A stretch of DNA of 64,000 nt. Origin: Auriscalpium vulgare. Its lineage: Eukaryota > Basidiomycota > Agaricomycetes > Russulales > Auriscalpiaceae. Location of the stretch: positions 1 through 64,000 of the forward strand of contig JAHBBC010000019.1 in the NCBI GenBank assembly GCA_019915015.1, given 5' to 3'. The translations under genes and the position numbers were made by a program. Position 1 is the first letter of the stretch, and the number at the start of each line of letters is the position of its first letter. The notes beneath the pieces were generated by a model. The model was not told where the DNA came from. It did no database searches and saw nothing but the letters and a program-made list of their open reading frames with translations. This document shows positions 53,607 through 63,517 of this stretch, in pieces.

Positions 53607-53669
53607 GGTCACGCCGACGCGGCGTCGTCGTGACCGTCACGAACTGACCCGAGGCAACTCCGGCGAGCC
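53607..53669 (+). promoter_or_regulatory. Conserved promoter module of the F-box-like family, copy g
   Basis: GTCACGCCGACGCGGCGTCG, then GTGACCGTCACGAACTGACC and CGAGGCAACTCCGGCGAGCC, about 300 bp upstream of the ATG of member 8. This is about 80 bp closer than elsewhere, so a deletion in the promoter is likely. Confidence 0.75.
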
Positions 53670-53958
53670 TTTGCATCGCCCATCACCACCTCTTCTATGT
53701 CAAAGACCGCTCACACAAAGATATTGCCAAAGGCACGTCCATTCAAGGACCGGTTGATATCTAACGCCTGACCTACATACACTCAAGCAGACTTTGATTA
53801 ACTGTCATCAACAACAAGTGCGACCCCGTTCTGAGCGGCTTCTCCGTGTTGTCCTGGTGCGTATCCCATTTGCTATTCGATACCAATATTCCAATCGTAT
53901 TGTAGCACCATTATTCATATCGGAACTTGTGTTTCTCTTGCACAAATTGCACAACAGA

Positions 53959-55053
53959 ATGCAGGCGAAGGTCCCCCTAGACGTGCAAATAATCATCATT
54001 GAATGGGTCTACCGGTCCTCGCAACACGATGCCATTGATTACCACACCATCTGCGCGTGTGCGCTTGTATGCCGATCGTGGACGCCCGTGGCGCAACGCC
54101 TCCTTTTCCGCCGTGTACCTGTCCCAGAAGCCTACCCCGCAGGTTACAGTATCCCTAAAATCATCATCGATCTCCTCCTCCGCACGCTTCGTGCGGCGCC
54201 ATACCTCGCCGCACACGTCCGCTCAGTGATTTGCAATTCGAGCCCGTCCGTGGATGACGATGTGGCGGTCCTCGAGCTGTGCACCAACGTCGACAGCATC
54301 GTTTTCAAGTCAAACATCAGCCCCGCCCTTGTCTCACGCCTGCCCTCCTTGCCAGTGCACCCCGTCCACATTTCTGTGGCCGCAGAGGTGTTGCTCACCA
54401 ACCGCGTTGTTGAAATCTGGCCAAGCATTCGCATATTGGAGGTGGACGGACTCCAGATGGACGTGCCGGCGCATGTTCCCAGTGCAGTCCAGGCGCTTTC
54501 CGTCCAAAGAGGAGGCGACTGGAACCACTGGACCGCTTCCGGGCACGCCCCGCCGGCGCTGTGTGACCTCGAGTGGCATGCGTACAACTGCGGCATGGAC
54601 CTCATTCCTTACAGTGTTCTCGCGCAGGTGCGCACACTGCGTCTCTCGGGGCCTCATACCTGGGTCCTGTCACCTGCAGTTCTCGAGCAGCTGGTGGCGC
54701 TCGAGAGTCTCATCCTGGCGCGCCTGCCTATCAAGAAAACTTTTTACCTCCCCCGCAGCCTGCGCCATCTTGGATACCACTTAGTCGGCTCCGCTTTCGC
54801 CGTGGAGCGGAGCCAGGATGTGCAAATTTTAATGGACGCCATCCGTGCGAGACCGGAGATGAAGTTGTTCACAGCAACGCGTCGCTCGTCGAAAGCGGCG
54901 CTGAAGCACTTTGAGAGCGTGTGTCAGGAAGTCGGCGTGGAGTTTTTCGTGTACGCGGAGCCAGAATGCTTTCCTGTGAGTATTATATCCAGCGCGCGTA
55001 CAATTTGGGACTAACGATGGCAACAGCATCCGCGGAACGTTGATTGGATCTGA
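53959..55053 (+). CDS. F-box-like protein, family member 8
   Basis: Exons 53959-54975 and 55027-55053 (51-nt GTGAGT...CAACAG intron) encode 347 residues from MQAKVPLDVQIIIIEWVYRS. Landmarks are CALVCRSWTPVAQRLLFRRV, LLLRTLRAAPYLAAHVRSV, RLPSLPVHPVHISVAAEVLL, VVEIWPSIRILEVDGL, VLAQVRTLRLSG, VLEQLVALESLILARLP, LPRSLRHLGYH and KHFESVCQEVGVEFFVYAEP. The last exon encodes HPRNVDWI. It is closest to members 3 and 4. The open frame extends upstream to 53794 but the conserved start is 53959. Confidence 0.8.
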
Positions 55054-55357
55054 CACAAGACACCGGATTCCTCTTGGTATAGACTTTATAACTGCACGGT
55101 CGATGGAATATAGGAGCCGACTTTCAGTCGTACTGTACCATATGCAAATGCACGCATACTTCAGGGACAGTCAGTTGATGTCCTACTGCTCGAAGACCCA
55201 ATCTCTCTATTTCTCCGTTGCCCCAAATTTGTGCCCACTTAGCGACATCTGAGGCCCCACGATGCGTGCAAAAAACATAGTGCACGCAAAACACTGTTTG
55301 TACGAGTTATGAGGAACAGCGAAAACATCCTATCCAGTCCCCTCGCGTCACCGGCCC
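55054..55357. other. Intergenic region between convergent members 8 and 9
   Basis: Nothing recognised; AT-richer than the flanking genes. Confidence 0.4.
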
Positions 55358-56508
55358 TCAGATCCAGTCGACGTTCCGCGGGCGCTGTGGCATTTCGTCA
55401 ACTCACCTCGCAACCATACACAGTTGTCACTCACCGGAAAGCACCTCGGGTCCACATACATTGCAAAATCAAACCTGCAAGCCATACACACCCTCTCAAA
55501 CTCCTCCAGCACCTCCGGCGATGAGCGACGCGTTGCGGTGACGAGCCGTAGCTTTGGTAGCGTGCGGGCGGCATCCAGGAGTATCCGAGCATGCCCGACC
55601 TGATCGTCGTACCCGGCGTCTTGAAGGTGATACCCGAGATGCCAGAGGCCCTGCGGGAGCATGCACAGCCGATGCGGCAGAGACGCAAGTACGAGCGTCT
55701 CGAGGCCCGCGAGCATCTCGGAGACCGCACGCGAGGGGACGTGGTCAACGACGAGCGTGCGGAGCTGCGTGAGGATGCCGGACTTGACGAGTGCCGCGCA
55801 CAGTGCGACGTTGTTCCAGTCAGTGTCCTGAAGCTCGGCATCGTGCAACGCGGGCGCCACGGCTGTCGGCGCAGACCAGTGCCGGCGCACAGTCCGCGCA
55901 GACACCTCCAGCGAGTGCAGCGCGCGGGGCATGCGCACCTTTGGCTGCTCCGAGGGGGTTGACCACCACGTGAGCACGTCGAGGGTGCGGACACTCGGCC
56001 ATATGTTGATGACACGGTCGACGACCGCAGAGGAGCCAGCTACGCTGAGAAAGCTAGGGTGAATTTGGATGGCCTCCAGACGCGCTAGGAATGGCTTGGG
56101 GAGAACGCCCATGCAGGATATGCCACGGACGTCCATGCTGTCGACGTCTATGCCGTTGAGGTATATGCCGTTGAGGTTCGTGCATAGCTTGAGCACTTCG
56201 AAAGTGTTTTCATCGTCCACGTGGAGGGGTTGTATGTAGAGAGTAACCACACGGACATACGTAGCGAGCATGGGCGCCGCGCGGAGTGTCCGGAGGAAGA
56301 GGGAGGATTTTAGGCGATTTCTTGGGTTGCTGACATGGATACTGGGGTAGGGAGCTCGACGGAGGAGGAGGCGTTGCGCGATGGTTGTCCAGTCTCGGCA
56401 TACGAGGGCACACGCGCGGAGAGTGGGGTAGTCGATGGCATCGTGTTGCGAGGACCGGTACACTGACTCGAGGACAATCACTTGGATATCCAAAGGAACT
56501 CTCGCCAT
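55358..56508 (-). CDS. F-box-like protein, family member 9 (MA-type)
   Basis: Exons 56508-55435 and 55384-55358 (50-nt GTGAGT...CACAG intron) encode 366 residues. The start is MARVPLDIQVIVLESVYRSS, with 18 further in-frame codons upstream. Landmarks are LFLRTLRAAPMLATYVRVVT, a short insert NLNGIYLNGIDVDSMD, VINIWPSVRTLDVLTWW, ILTQLRTLVVDH, LAGLETLVLASLP, LPQGLWHLGYHLQD, ILLDAARTLPKLRLVTATRR and LEEFERVCMACRFDFAMYVD. The last exon encodes RPRNVDWI. Confidence 0.8.
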
Positions 56509-56599
56509 GAGAGATTTGACGGACTTTGGACATGAATGCGACGCTGAGTTGTTGAAGTCCATTCGTGCTGCAAAGCAATTGGCACATATCTGTCAAGAT

Positions 56600-57005
56600 A
56601 ATAGGTGGTCGCTACGCACCAGTATGCGCCAGATTTCTCAGCAAAATCAGGTCAACTTCAGGGCGACGCAGTCGCTCCCAGACAGAGTTCTGCTACCTGC
56701 AGGGGAGTGTTGTACTTGGTAGCGGCTGGTAGCGGTAGGGTGAAAAGCCGTGTGGGCGCAGCAATTCCGATTACATACAGACTGCAGCATTTCACCTAAG
56801 TTCAGCCGTAAGAGTTGTCGGCGCTAGAGAAGACGCTGTAATCAGCAATGCAGTAGATGCTTCGGCGACACAGATTGGACCTTCCTCTGAGTCGGTGGGG
56901 AAAAGGTCGCGCCAAAAGGAGACAGTGCCTTGTCTCGAGGAAGTTTGATCTATCAGTTAGCGGGCAACACGGGAATCTTCAGTACCATCCCGAACAACAC
57001 CGTGC
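56600..57005. other. Intergenic region upstream of member 9
   Basis: No gene or repeat recognised. Confidence 0.35.
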
Positions 57006-57009
57006 AGGG

Positions 57010-57140
57010 TGAGGTCCCTCACCGTCGTGTTCCTCGTCATCAAAATATAGTTCTCCCTGTCCTCGCAACACGATTACCCCACTTGGCGCCCTCCGCACGC
57101 ACAATCCACGCATCGCCGGACCTCGCCACATACGTATGCT
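57010..57140 (+). pseudogene. F-box-like family relic (N-terminal fragment)
   Basis: GAGGTCCCTC, TCCTCGCAACACGATTACCC and CGCACGCACAATCCACGCAT line up with the start of MA-type genes. Frames give SQHDYPTL-like and RTIHASPDLATYVC (family: RTLRAAPHLATHVR). Large internal deletions are present and nothing follows. Confidence 0.5.
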
Positions 57141-57437
57141 GACGGAGAGGACGGCAGCAGAACCGCCGCCGCCGGCACTCTGCCACCCACCTCAAGCTGA
57201 GTTCCCACTACATCGCCGGCTGGCTCTGGAGCAACACATAACCTGTCACGTCCAGCGTGCGCAGCCGACGAGCCCAAACGACTGCCGGCTGTCGGCGCTT
57301 GGGACCTTCATAATAGACGAAATTAGAATGATGCGTTCGTGCTTACGCACAGCATACGCCATTTGCACAGTGTGCGCCAGTTGTGTTCGAGAATCGAATC
57401 GTCCAATTGGCTCTCTTGCCAGGTATATTGACATGCG
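57141..57437. other. Intergenic region
   Basis: About 300 bp between a gene relic and the 3' end of member 10. No gene was recognised; the 57136-57621 plus-strand frame is a shadow. Confidence 0.35.
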
Positions 57438-58550
57438 TCAGATCCAGTCGACATGTCGCGGGCGCTGTTGGGTCGTCATTTCCAACTCGCACAAACACCC
57501 ATACTGTCACTTACAGGAAAGCACCCCGGGTCTTCGTACACCAAAAGCTCTGCCCCACCGACCCGATACCATCGCTCAAATTCTTCCAGCACCGCCTGCG
57601 ACGAGCCGCGGGTCACCGTGACGAGCCTCACCTCCGGCAGCACACGCGCGGCATCCACGAGCAGCCGCGCATCGCTGACACGCTCATCGCCGCGGCCGTT
57701 GAAGTGGTACCCGAGGTGACAGAGCCCGCGCGGGAGCACACATGCCTTCTCCGGCAGCTTCGTGAGTACGAGCGTCTCGAGGCCGGCAAGCGCCTCGTGC
57801 ACCGCACCTGCCGGCGCCGGCGCGAAACCGTCTACGACGAGAGTACGCAGCCGCGTAAGCACGCCGGACGAGGCGAGCGCTGCGCATTGCTCGCCATCGT
57901 CCCAGTCGATGTCCCAAATTCCGAGGTCGCACAGCGCAGGCGCCACAGCCGCGGGCGCAGACCATTCAATATGCAAGCTGTTCGCCATCGCCGCCAGTGT
58001 GTGGAGCCTGCGGGGCATGTTCACCAGCGGCTTAGCCCAGGAAGCCACGCGCCACAGACGCAGATCGAGGTGGCGGATGGTGGGCCAAATGTGTATGATG
58101 CGCTCGACGAAAATAGGGTGGCCGGACAGGCTGAGGAAGACGGGGCGCTTGGAGATGGAGTGAAGACGCTCGACCAATTCAGATTGAGAGGCGGCATGGA
58201 GGCCAATGTCGGGGACTATGCTGATGTCGTCGATGTTTGGGCATAGCTCGAGTACCGCGACGTCATTGACTGTGAGATCGGCGCTGCTGCGGTGAGGCCA
58301 CATGTTGAGGGTGATCGAGCGTACATGCGAGGCTAGGTGTGGAAATGCACGCAGCGTGCGGAGACCAAGGGTTATATTTGATGTGGGGATGTAGTACTCG
58401 GGTATGCGGCGGAAGAGGAGCGATGGGTGTCCATGCGCGACAGACAAGTGCACATACATGGGGGGCGTGATAGTCGATGATTGCGGGTTGATAGGACCGA
58501 TACACCCATTCGATCACTATGATTTGGATGTCCAAAGGGACCGTAGCCAT
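57438..58550 (-). pseudogene. F-box-like family member 10 (MA-type), frameshifted
   Basis: MATVPLDIQIIVIEWVYRSY starts at 58550 and runs to CALVCRAWTPIA. About 8 nt (corresponding to the Gln-Arg-Leu codons of sisters) are missing at about 58420, and the frame changes before LLFRRIPEYY. The second frame is then open through RTLRAFPHLASHVRSIT, IIHIWPTIRHLDLRLW, VLTRLRTLVVDG, LAGLETLVLTKLP, LPRGLCHLGYHF and LEEFERWYRVGGAELLVYED. The terminal intron (57514-57465, GTAAGT donor) and 27-nt exon (57464-57438, RPRHVDWI) are intact. The break lies inside the F-box-like domain. Confidence 0.75.
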
Positions 58551-59052
58551 GATTGGTATGCGAGTCAAGGAGTCGGTCGCGTGCTGCCAGTGTAGAGTTT
58601 GAGCCCCGGGCCCGTAAGGTGTCGTAATTTTCAGTTTGACAACGATACTGTAAGGAGGATTAGACTCGTCGTACATAAAATGAAGGGCCACACACTGTGA
58701 AGAAAGAAGAGGGGCACCTTGGGCTAGGGAAGCCGTTGGGTAGAGTCGGTCGGCAACTGTGCTGGGCTGTCGGGGTGCGGGGTTGCTTATATAATGCGGG
58801 ATCTTCCGGGCAGCTTTTTTTGCACAACGCGATCCATCGCTCGCGGGACGCTTGCATTACGGTCAGTCCTGACCTCTGTTCACCATAGTAGATACCAAGT
58901 GATTTCTCAGGCCAAGGCATTCATTTGATAGTACGGATTGATCTGTGGACTTTGCCAGGATTCTCGGGTCCAGGTACGTCCACCGCATCTGCCAGCGCCT
59001 TGCGCGCTCATCGAAGTTACAGCAGGAGCCGCTCACCGTCACCAGCTTCCTC

Positions 59053-60144
59053 ATGGCGACAGTTCCTTTGGATGTCCAAGTGATCATCCTCGAATGGGTG
59101 TACCGGTCCTCGCAGCATGATGCCATCGACTACGCCACGCTTCGCGCGTGTTCCCTCGTATGCCGAGCGTGGAAATTATTCGCCCAGCGCCTCCTTGTTC
59201 GCCGCGTGCCCTACCCCAGCCTATACAACTTGGATTACGGGAGTACTAGTCGTAATAGTCCCTTCAAATTTGCTCCTCCGCGCGCTCCGCGCCGCTCCGC
59301 ACCTCGCGGCGCATGTCCGCTCGACCGTTGTCAACACTCCACTGAACGCTGAACTTACAAACACCATCATCGCGGTCCTCGAGCTCTGCGCGAACATGGC
59401 CGGCATCATCATTGGCGCTCTCCCAACCAAAGCCTCGTTCATCGCGCGCTTGCACACCATCCCCGTGCGACCCGTCTTCCTCTGTGTAGTGGGCAGTTCT
59501 ACGCTTGCCAACCGTATTCTGAACATATGGCCTAGCGTCCGCTTCCTCGACGTGGGTATGTCTGGCATGTTGCGCATTCCCCCTGGTGTACAAGCGCTGG
59601 CGGTAGCTTCAGAAGAATTGCATCTTACGCTCACGTCCGTGCCCGCATTACGCGATTTGGAGTTGACACGCCATGACTGGGACGGCGCCGCGCAGTGCGC
59701 GGTGCTCGTCGAGTCTGGTATTCTCGCGCAGCTGCACACCCTCATTTTGGAAGGCATGCCACCGCCGCGTACTACGCTCGACGCACTCGCCGGCCTCGAG
59801 ACCCTCGTGATCTGCCAGCTGCCAGAGCAAGCATGCGAGCTGCCACAGGGAATATGGCACCTTGGATACCACGATCCCACGATATGGCATGATGATCAGC
59901 TCGTGCATGCGCAGCACCTCCTCGATGCCGCGCGCGCTCTTCCCAAGCTGCGACTCGTCACCGCGACCCGCCGCTCATCGCCGGAGGTGCTGGAGGCGTT
60001 TCAGAGCATGTGTATGGAGTGCATATTAGAGTTCGTTGTGTATGAAGGGCCAGAGCGCTTTCAGGTGAGGGACAACTGTGTGCGTGATGTGTGTGGTGAT
60101 ACTGAGCGAATTGACAGCGTCCGCGACACGTTGACTGGATTTGA
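59053..60144 (+). pseudogene. F-box-like family member 11 (MA-type), frameshifted
   Basis: MATVPLDVQVIILEWVYRSS starts at 59053. The frame is kept to about 59265 (RRVPYPSLYNLDYG), where an indel moves the rest one frame over: LLLRALRAAPHLAAHVRS, ILNIWPSVRFLDVG, ILAQLHTLILEG, LAGLETLVICQLP, LPQGIWHLGYHD, HLLDAARALPKLRLVTATRR. The donor GTGAGG follows RFQ rather than CFP. The 53-nt intron (60065-60117) leads to exon 60118-60144 encoding RPRHVDWI. A tiny unrecognised intron at the break is conceivable but no usable splice pair was seen. It shares a 500-bp divergent promoter with member 10. Confidence 0.7.
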
Positions 60145-60658
60145 CCCAGGCTAGGGTTCAATGGGATGCACAGCGCGGGCACAGTACTCGGTACATGTGC
60201 TCCTGATAGCGCATCACATTCAATTGTCGTACTGAAACTATCTGTCGAAACTCAGCATCGCACACTGAGCCCAAGAACGAGCGTGGCCGCTCGGAGTCTC
60301 GAAGAGCTGCCCGAGTACAGCCTCTTTGCAGGTTACCATGCCTCGCTCGCCAAAAACGTCCTAACTGGGCATTTGTCGACGCCCACAGCTGTGGCATCCG
60401 CCTTGCGCCAGCACGATGGTCAGCAGGACGTAAGAGGAAACAATGTCGGCAGGTCAATTATGGGACCCATGACAAACCGCGATGCTCTCGGCATTGAGGT
60501 CGCGGAGCTTAGATCTCGCTGTGCTCTGTGCTGGACTCTCGATAACCATGTTCAACACGAAAGGTTCTCCACGATGCTGCAGGCGAGGACATTCGGATAT
60601 GCTAGATTATGCGCGCATCCTATCGTCCTGATAATAGGCATCGGAATTGGGTAAGATC
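60145..60658. other. Intergenic region with an unsupported open frame
   Basis: A 162-codon plus frame (60166-60654) has no domain, no homologous partner in the window and coding-neutral composition. I do not call it a gene. Confidence 0.35.
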
Positions 60659-61834
60659 CTACAAAAGATCATCAGGTAAGATGGAATTAAGAGTCTCCTT
60701 ATCCTCCTCAGGCTGTCCACGCTCTTCCCAATCGTCGATAATTTCTGGGGAGTTGGCAGCACGTGTCAGAGAGCGACGATGAAAGAAATATGTCACACAG
60801 ACTTTTGATCCATTCATACCGCTGCGGACTGTATTCCGCAGCGTAGCGCTCGACGGCACGAAGGGCTCGAAGGTAGGCCCCTTCGGTCCTATCGCCGTGG
60901 ATTTCGATCAAGCTTTTGATGTCGTGTGCGCACGTCGAGGGTAGTACCCTAGGACCCTTTTGCAATCCTATAGGGCCTCTCATCGTCCCTGTGCAGGAAT
61001 TTGGTATAGGGTAAGCAAAGCTCGGAGGCGGCGGGAAAGAAGAAGGGACGAACGTGGCTTGTGTATACCGAGGCGAAGGCATATGTCGTCAATGCCTTCA
61101 CACAGCCCTTTCGGCATGTAGCCACCAATATTGAGATTTTCCATGGTTAGAGCTCCCTGGGGACAGTCTTCGTGCCGGGTATGCAGTGAGATGATTCGGA
61201 TACTCTGGTCGGCAGGGGAGTCCTCGGGCTCGTCACTCTTCAGGACATGGCTGCCAGATAGCTCGTGTTGGAGGTGAATGAATCCGTGACTATGGAGGGC
61301 CAAATAGGCTTGAAGAATGTTCTCCCTAAAGGTACACAAGCACCGTAGATCAGTATAGGCACTCAAAGAGATAAGTTGACCATACCGGACGGCAAACGGA
61401 AGTACTCGCCAGTTATCGACCACCCCCGGCGTCTCGTTCAACTGTTTCCAAGCCGTGTTGGCTTCAATGACCAGGATAGAGTTGAACAGGCTGATGTCGT
61501 ATCCTGACCAGCATCCGGAACTATACGTGAAGTGGCCATAACAAACAGGGATGTAGCCGGAATTCTGCAGATCCTGTAGCTCGGCATAATGCACGGCTTC
61601 ATCGAGCAGGGTCGCACTTTCTCGATCTGAGGCCAACTTGATGGCGACATCGATGGAATCGGCAGGGGCAGGCCGATTGAGAGTTCCGTACCAGACACTG
61701 AAATCTTGACCGACATCCTCATCGATATTCTTCGGACTAAGCGACCACGTCACGTCTTCCGGAGCTGCCTGACTGAAGTATATGGTCTCTTCTACACCGT
61801 CCTCGGTGACGGTCAGTCCCAATCGGATAGTCAT
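60659..61834 (-). CDS. Protein-kinase-like protein, copy 2
   Basis: Four exons, 61834-61386, 61325-61054, 60988-60803 and 60744-60659, encode 330 residues. Each intron matches the position and phase of those in the 39326-38220 gene. It starts MTIRLGLTVTEDGVEETIYF. A kinase-like N-lobe is suggested by IDVAIKLASD (VAIK) and a following acidic helix (ATLLDEAVHYAELQDL), with LVIEANTAW near the hinge. The catalytic-loop equivalent is LHSHGFIHLQHELSGSHVL, where the His-x-Asp is lost, so catalysis is doubtful. The C-terminal helical region ends SILPDDLL (paralog: YILPEDCV). It is divergent from the nuclease-like gene at 62298. Confidence 0.55.
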
Positions 61835-62297
61835 AGTTGAGCTGGAAGGTCACCGAATATGTGAGTGGGATGCTCTATGGTGTCTGTCAAGCACGCCCTT
61901 ATATTCACAATATCGCGGCAAATTCCGGCGGCATCGCCGCCGCAATGGCGGCCCCATTTCGCGGCCACCGTGCGACTTTCCCACTCGACAACTCCGAACA
62001 GTGGCAATATCATTTGCCGAGATACAGATATGTGCTCTTGTGACAGCGCCCCGCGTATCCCTTCGGCCGCACTGACTCAGGTGGCACAGTGCCCCATGTG
62101 CCTCAAAATTGACGGCAGGAAACTGCGGCAACGGATCGCGACACCCACAAGCACCTTCGAAGCTGTACATGCTGTGTGGCATGGGAATCGTGTCTTGCCA
62201 CGGGACTTGCTTCAGGAGTTAAAAGCCAGGCTCTTCAAGGTCCGGATATTGACAACATCGCAGACCACTACCGTCCGGCCTTCGTCCTGCTCCAACC
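61835..62297. promoter_or_regulatory. Divergent intergenic region
   Basis: The 463 bp lie between the starts of the kinase-like gene (minus) and the nuclease-like gene (plus), so both promoters must lie here or overlap the genes. No specific motif is claimed. Confidence 0.4.
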
Positions 62298-63517
62298 ATG
62301 CCGGCGACACCTCCAGCACCCACACCGCAGCACTATGTTCCAGACACCCCTAATCCGAAAAAAGCTACTCTGGTCATACGTTCCCGCCTGCCTAAAAAGG
62401 TCATAAACGAGGAAGACTTGAAGTCGGATGAATATTTCAAGAGTCCGGAAATCAACGACTTCTTTCGCTTGGTGCCGGCGATCGGCCCTGGCATCATACC
62501 AACCAACTTTGCCAACGCCGTGTGGTGTTCATTGGGGGGCAGAGCACCTGCGAAGGTGTACGACAATGCTTCGGGAAAGAAACATCTCACAGGCACGCGG
62601 GGTCCCACGCCAAGCGAGATGAGATTCAGAAAACACCGTCAATTGAAGAGAACGGTGCAGCAGCCGGACCTTTTATCTCAATATAATCTCAAGGCCTTCG
62701 AAATTTTGATTGATGTCCCATTTAACTTCAAGTACCCACACCACGCTGCATTCCTCGCGCAAATGCACCTATTCTTCACAATGCGCAATAAGCCTCCGAA
62801 GATCTATTCTGAGAAGGATTCAGAGAGATATGTTTACGAATGTCTATTGCAACCTGCCATGGTGATTGCACAGGCTTGTGTCCACAAGAGGATTCCTGAC
62901 GCATCCGATCTGTGTAGTCCCAAGGACTCGCACACACCGCACTTCGTTCCATTCGTTGCATCAGTACCCGGGTATTTCAAGAGCATTCCCGACGGCATGG
63001 TGATTTGCCATGGAGAGTCAGGTGACCCGCCAAAACACGCTCAAATTACGGTTGAAGTCAAGACCCCAGCGGTCTTTACTAACCGTGACGAAGACGAGAA
63101 CAAGCCAAATCCGTTCGCGAAGTCTAGTACGTTCACATGGCCCAAGAATGAATCAGACGTGAAAAAAATGAATAAAATGGAAAAAGTATTGTTTCAGGTT
63201 GGTGCATATCATTCATCAGACAAGCATTGCCTAAGCGCACATTCTAGGTGTTTTGTCAGATGCTAAACTGCGGTGCCAGACTCGCAATGGCAACTTCCTT
63301 CAATCTCACAATATTCTGTTTTCTCAAGCCAGGGGACAACACGACCCTCTATGTATCACGTTTCTACGACATACAGGAAGATCCTGTGCTCTGGTACGTC
63401 GTGGTGTTGTTTTTGCTCGTCATACATGGCATCAAAGACTCGTCGGGGAACATAACAAACGAGCCCAACGTCGGATCTGCCGTCCCTACTGTTTCATCGG
63501 AGCTCTGGGGCATATAG
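62298..63517 (+). CDS. Hypothetical protein with a possible PD-(D/E)XK nuclease-like core
   Basis: Exon 1 (62298-63197) starts MPATPPAPTPQHYVPD; a 50-nt intron (63198-63247, GTTGGT...TTCTAG) leads to exon 2, which ends at 63517 if no further intron is present. Residues about 228-255 read SIPDGMVICHG...AQITVEVKTPAV: an Asp after a beta-like stretch and Glu-x-Lys about 20 residues later fit a PD-(D/E)XK restriction-nuclease fold. The following MLNCGARLAMATSFNLTIFC would be the usual helix and strand after the active site. Many basidiomycete proteins pair such a domain with a kinase-like domain; here a kinase-like gene is the divergent neighbour. The assignment rests on motif shape alone. A further intron near 63393 (GTACGT) could alter the C-terminus. 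Confidence 0.45.

Noticed and set aside
60166..60654. 162-codon plus-strand ORF as a gene
   Set aside because: No homologous copy in the window, no domain, no promoter or splice evidence; it lies between two 3' ends.
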